A stretch of DNA of 64,000 nucleotides from Arthrobacter_M sp030063245 (lineage in GTDB: Bacteria; Actinomycetota; Actinomycetes; Actinomycetales; Micrococcaceae), in assembly GCF_051131705.1 (NCBI RefSeq), contig NZ_CP180316.1, forward strand, positions 248,001-312,000, read 5' to 3'. The notes under the pieces are model-generated. The model had not been told where the DNA came from. It saw nothing but the letters and a program-made list of their open reading frames with translations, and made no database searches. The translations under genes were made by a program, and so were the position numbers. Numbering within the stretch: position 1 is the stretch's first letter; every line of letters starts with the position of its first letter. Positions 61,599-64,000 of this stretch are shown here, piece after piece.

Positions 61599-62150
61599 AT
61601 GGACGCGCAGAATGTGGACGGGCAAAACGACTTTCCCGGATCCGCGGCGGGGGCGCCCCCGGTCAGCCGGCCACAGGGAACCGGCCGCACCTCTATTTCG
61701 GAAACAGCTGTCGCCAAGGTGGCTGCCATAGCGGCACGATCCGTGCACGGCGTCCATGCCCTTGGCTCCGGGGCTGCGCGCTCGCTGGGGGCCATCCGGG
61801 ACGTCGTCGGAGTCTCGGATCTTGCCCAGGGTGTGCGCGCGGAGGTGGGGGAAACCCAGGTTGCCGTGGACGTCAATCTGATCGCTGAATACGGGATGCC
61901 TCTCCAACTGGTGGCAGACGGTGTCCGGGCCGCGGTCTACGCCGCGGTGGAGGGTTTAGTCGGGCTCACCGTGATTGAGGTCAACGTGGAAATCAATGAC
62001 GTCCACATTTCCGGCGCCGAATCGGACAGGGCGGCCCCGCGGCGCAGCGAGCGTGCGGGCGTGCACGCCAGCCACCCGTTCGTTCCGGACCTCGGTCATC
62101 GGAGTCCGGGCGAGGACACTGCCCGCACCGGAATCGAGGGGCAACCGTGA
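61599..62150 (+). CDS. Asp23/Gls24 family envelope stress protein
   Basis: A 183-residue protein with the Asp23 domain at about 30-135 (GRTSISETAVAKVAAIAARSV, VAVDVNLIAEYGMPLQLVADGVRAAV, VIEVNVEINDVHI). Both ends are polar and likely disordered. Asp23 proteins coat the inner face of the membrane, held by an AmaP-type anchor, and respond to envelope stress. AAGGG precedes the ATG. It leads a cluster of overlapping genes. Confidence 0.9.
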   Translation: MDAQNVDGQNDFPGSAAGAPPVSRPQGTGRTSISETAVAKVAAIAARSVHGVHALGSGAARSLGAIRDVVGVSDLAQGVRAEVGETQVAVDVNLIAEYGMPLQLVADGVRAAVYAAVEGLVGLTVIEVNVEINDVHISGAESDRAAPRRSERAGVHASHPFVPDLGHRSPGEDTARTGIEGQP

Positions 62151-62338
62151 ACCCGACCGTTTTAGGCATCGGAATCGGCGCCTTTTTGGCGTTCATGGCA
62201 TTTGCCTTCGGTTTCTGGGCGTTTTTGACCGCCGTGATCTTTATGGCGGTCGGGGCAATTCTGGGCCGTGCAACTGAAGGCAAGCTGGATCTGCGCGGCG
62301 TCCTGGATGCCATCACGGGACGGCGTTCCTCGTCGTGA
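62147..62338 (+). CDS. DUF2273 family small membrane protein
   Basis: A 63-residue protein with two membrane helices (VLGIGIGAFLAFMAFAFGFW and LTAVIFMAVGAILGRAT) and a short basic C-terminus. Small proteins like this usually accompany Asp23 genes. It starts GTG within the previous stop and overlaps the next gene by 4 nt. Confidence 0.85.
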   Translation: MNPTVLGIGIGAFLAFMAFAFGFWAFLTAVIFMAVGAILGRATEGKLDLRGVLDAITGRRSSS

Positions 62339-62715
62339 CGGGGATGGCCCGGCAGGAGGAAGCCCGGCCACTGGCAGGCCACAACCGGATCAGCACGCAG
62401 GCGTTGACCAGCGTGGCTAAGGGGGCCGCCGCGGAGGCCTTCGGCGTGCTGCCTCCGGATGTCCGCGTCAGCTGGGCCGACGACGGCGGGTTGTTGGCGC
62501 TGTCCCTCGCCCTTCCCATCAGCATTCCGCCGCTGACCGCCGTCCTGCGCGACCCCGGCCGCGTCGAGGCCCAAGGCGGCGCCGTCTGGGACCGGACGGC
62601 GCGGGCGAAGCGCGCAATCCTTGACCGGGTGTCCGGGCTGACCGGCTCCGCGCTGAGCCGTGTGAACATCAGGATTACCGGGGTCCGTGCGACGGCGGGA
62701 GGACGCGTCCGATGA
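62335..62715 (+). CDS. Hypothetical protein of Asp23 cluster
   Basis: A 126-residue soluble protein. The pattern ISTQALTSVAKGAAAEAFGV, then VSWADDGGLLALSLALPI, then AILDRVSGLTGSALSRVNIRITGV resembles a diverged Asp23-like fold. It starts GTG, overlapping both neighbours by 4 nt, so it is translationally coupled. A role with the Asp23 proteins is inferred from position. Confidence 0.75.
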   Translation: MTGMARQEEARPLAGHNRISTQALTSVAKGAAAEAFGVLPPDVRVSWADDGGLLALSLALPISIPPLTAVLRDPGRVEAQGGAVWDRTARAKRAILDRVSGLTGSALSRVNIRITGVRATAGGRVR

Positions 62716-63287
62716 GTAAATCGATAGCGCGCGCGGTGCGGCGTGAAATGCACTCTTCCCGCGCGATCCTGTCCGGGGTGGCCGCCGTGACCGTGACCAT
62801 TATTGCCGTGTACTGCCTGTTGGAATCTGCCCTCCGCGCCCTCGACCAGCCACCCTGGCTGGCGGATCCGCTGACAGCTGTGCAGCGCCTCGCCGATCTT
62901 CCAGCGGGGATGCCGACGCCACTGCTGGGGGTACTGGGGGCCGTGGCCGCATTGATTGGTCTGATTTTTTTCCTCAATGCCGTATTGCCCGGGAAGCGGG
63001 CCAGGCACGTGATCGCCGATGACCGGATAGCCGTGGTCGCGGACGATGAGGTCATCGCATCGGCGCTGGCACGGAGCGCCCGCCTGGCCGCGGGCGTGAC
63101 GCAGGAACAGGTGCTGGTGGTCATTTCCCGGCGGACCGTGCTGGTCAATGTCCGGCCCACCTCCGGTATCCCGATAGATGAGACGTCGGTGCTGACCGCG
63201 GTGCAGCAGGAAGTGGAATCCATGGCCCTCGAACCGCAGCCGGAAGTACGGATCAACCTGGCGGCGACGGGGGTGATCGGAGTATGA
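62712..63287 (+). CDS. DUF6286-type membrane protein
   Basis: A 191-residue protein with two membrane helices (ILSGVAAVTVTIIAVYCLLESAL and LLGVLGAVAALIGLIFFLNAVL) and a C-terminal soluble domain (DDEVIASALARSARLAAGVTQ, RTVLVNVRPTSGIP). This organisation is AmaP-like. It overlaps both neighbours by 4 nt. Confidence 0.82.
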   Translation: MSKSIARAVRREMHSSRAILSGVAAVTVTIIAVYCLLESALRALDQPPWLADPLTAVQRLADLPAGMPTPLLGVLGAVAALIGLIFFLNAVLPGKRARHVIADDRIAVVADDEVIASALARSARLAAGVTQEQVLVVISRRTVLVNVRPTSGIPIDETSVLTAVQQEVESMALEPQPEVRINLAATGVIGV

Positions 63288-63904
63288 ACGGGACTCCACG
63301 CGCGCTCAACCGGGTGCTGCTGGCGCTCCTCGGACTGCTTTTCTTGGGCTCGGGGGCGCTGCTGATCGCACTGGCCACCGTGCCCGCCGTCGGCCGCTGG
63401 TGGCAGGACAGGGCCAAACCGGCCACGGCTGAATTCGCTGGGCTGGCCGCCCGAACCATCCTTCCGGGGCGCAGCAACAGTTGGATCTGGATAGTGGTTT
63501 CACTGGCCTTGGTCCTGCTGATCATCGCCATGGTGGCCTGGGTCGCTAATCAAGGCAAGGGTCGAACCGATATTCTGGCTGACGAATACGGCGACGAGGA
63601 CGACGACGGCGCTGCCGGCCGAGTGGTGATCAGCGGCGCCGTCGCCGAACAGGCGCTCAAGTCCGCACTGTCCGAACGGACCGATCTGCTCGCAGCGACC
63701 GTGGCCACATATGCGCTGCGGGGACAGCCCGCGCTGCGGGTTCGCGTCCTCCCGCGGCAGGGCGTTTCCCCGCACAAGTTGGCCGCCGAAGTCTCGGCGC
63801 TGGTGCAGGCACTGGATGTGGTGACGGGCCTACGGACGCCGGTGCTGCTCAGCATCGGATCGGGCGCCCGGACCAGATTCACCAAGGCCGAGCGCGTCGG
63901 TTAG
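63284..63904 (+). CDS. AmaP-like alkaline shock membrane anchor
   Basis: A 206-residue protein with two membrane helices (VLLALLGLLFLGSGALLIALATV and WIWIVVSLALVLLIIAMVAWV) around an external loop, then a soluble C-terminal domain (VVISGAVAEQALKSALSERTDLLAATV). The layout matches AmaP, which recruits Asp23 to the membrane. It ends the coupled run of five genes. Confidence 0.82.
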   Translation: MNGTPRALNRVLLALLGLLFLGSGALLIALATVPAVGRWWQDRAKPATAEFAGLAARTILPGRSNSWIWIVVSLALVLLIIAMVAWVANQGKGRTDILADEYGDEDDDGAAGRVVISGAVAEQALKSALSERTDLLAATVATYALRGQPALRVRVLPRQGVSPHKLAAEVSALVQALDVVTGLRTPVLLSIGSGARTRFTKAERVG

Positions 63905-63973
63905 TCTGATGGACAAGACCGCGTCCGGCGCCGCCGGGCACGGAACAAGAAGGTCAATAGCAGGGAGCGCCAG

Positions 63974-64000
63974 ATGAGCGACAACAAGGAAGAAAGTCCG
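63974..64000 (+). CDS. Start of a gene cut by window end
   Basis: ATG at 63974 follows AGGGAG by 7 nt and opens MSDNKEESP up to the edge. Only nine codons are visible, so no product can be named. Position suggests another member of the Asp23 cluster. Confidence 0.5.

Overview
The window is high-GC actinobacterial DNA. Gene content (DisA and RadA side by side, actinobacterial MTH1187 and DUF6286 proteins, a PTS fructose operon with its own EI and HPr, an Asp23/AmaP cluster, PHO boxes of the GTTCACC type) fits the Micrococcaceae, most likely Arthrobacter in the wide sense. That placement is inference from gene content and was not tested by a search. Most of the window is ordinary chromosome with tightly packed, often 4-nt-overlapping genes on both strands.

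Layout. 0.1-4.2 kb: a FUSC-type membrane protein, CsbD, and the PTS-dependent dihydroxyacetone kinase dhaKLM. 4.3-10.2 kb: mutY, a membrane-anchored secreted protein, disA, radA and a second FUSC protein. 10.2-16.6 kb: phosphate uptake, pstSCAB behind a PHO box and a converging PiT transporter with its DUF47 partner. 16.9-21.5 kb (minus strand): an unusual cassette of a SARP/BTAD regulator, a secreted protein with three CxxC modules, three paralogous 65-67-residue peptides sharing the motif ELLPSRETL, and a membrane M50 zinc protease with a PqqD-like N-terminal domain. 21.7-29.1 kb: tRNA-Lys, an IS630-type element sitting exactly in a neighbour's stop codon, several unknown membrane proteins, an acetyltransferase, an SDR and an MHS-family transporter. 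29.2-35.1 kb: fruR-fruK-fruA-ptsI-ptsH. 35.4-45.8 kb: assorted genes (DUF445, glycerophosphodiesterase, GH15, AzlCD, ferredoxin, thiamine-binding protein, a broken O-methyltransferase, a spermidine-synthase-like protein, an LssY_C protein). 45.9-53.6 kb: histidine catabolism, with a permease, IclR regulator, hutU, hutH and hutG. 53.8-60.8 kb: purine permease, CopC-like protein, a short FAD protein, a universal stress protein, an NlpC/P60 hydrolase with a strongly folded leader, and a small metallopeptidase. 60.9-64 kb: tRNA-Glu, tRNA-Asp and tRNA-Phe, then an Asp23/Gls24-AmaP envelope stress cluster running off the end.

The most interesting region is 16.9-21.5 kb. It looks like a small regulated peptide-production system. 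Two of the peptide promoters carry the same architecture: three heptamers of type CAGTAAC with 4-bp spacers (11-bp period), 9 bp, then TATYTA, with the start codon about 65 nt further on. This is how SARP regulators are known to bind, and a SARP-type gene lies in the same cassette. The membrane protease is the natural candidate to process or export the peptides. I do not recognise the peptides as a named family, and their mature form is unknown.

A second regulatory find is a 16-bp palindrome, GTCYGGRATACCRGAY-like, present twice between the histidine-cluster permease and its IclR gene and once before hutU. It is probably the IclR operator.
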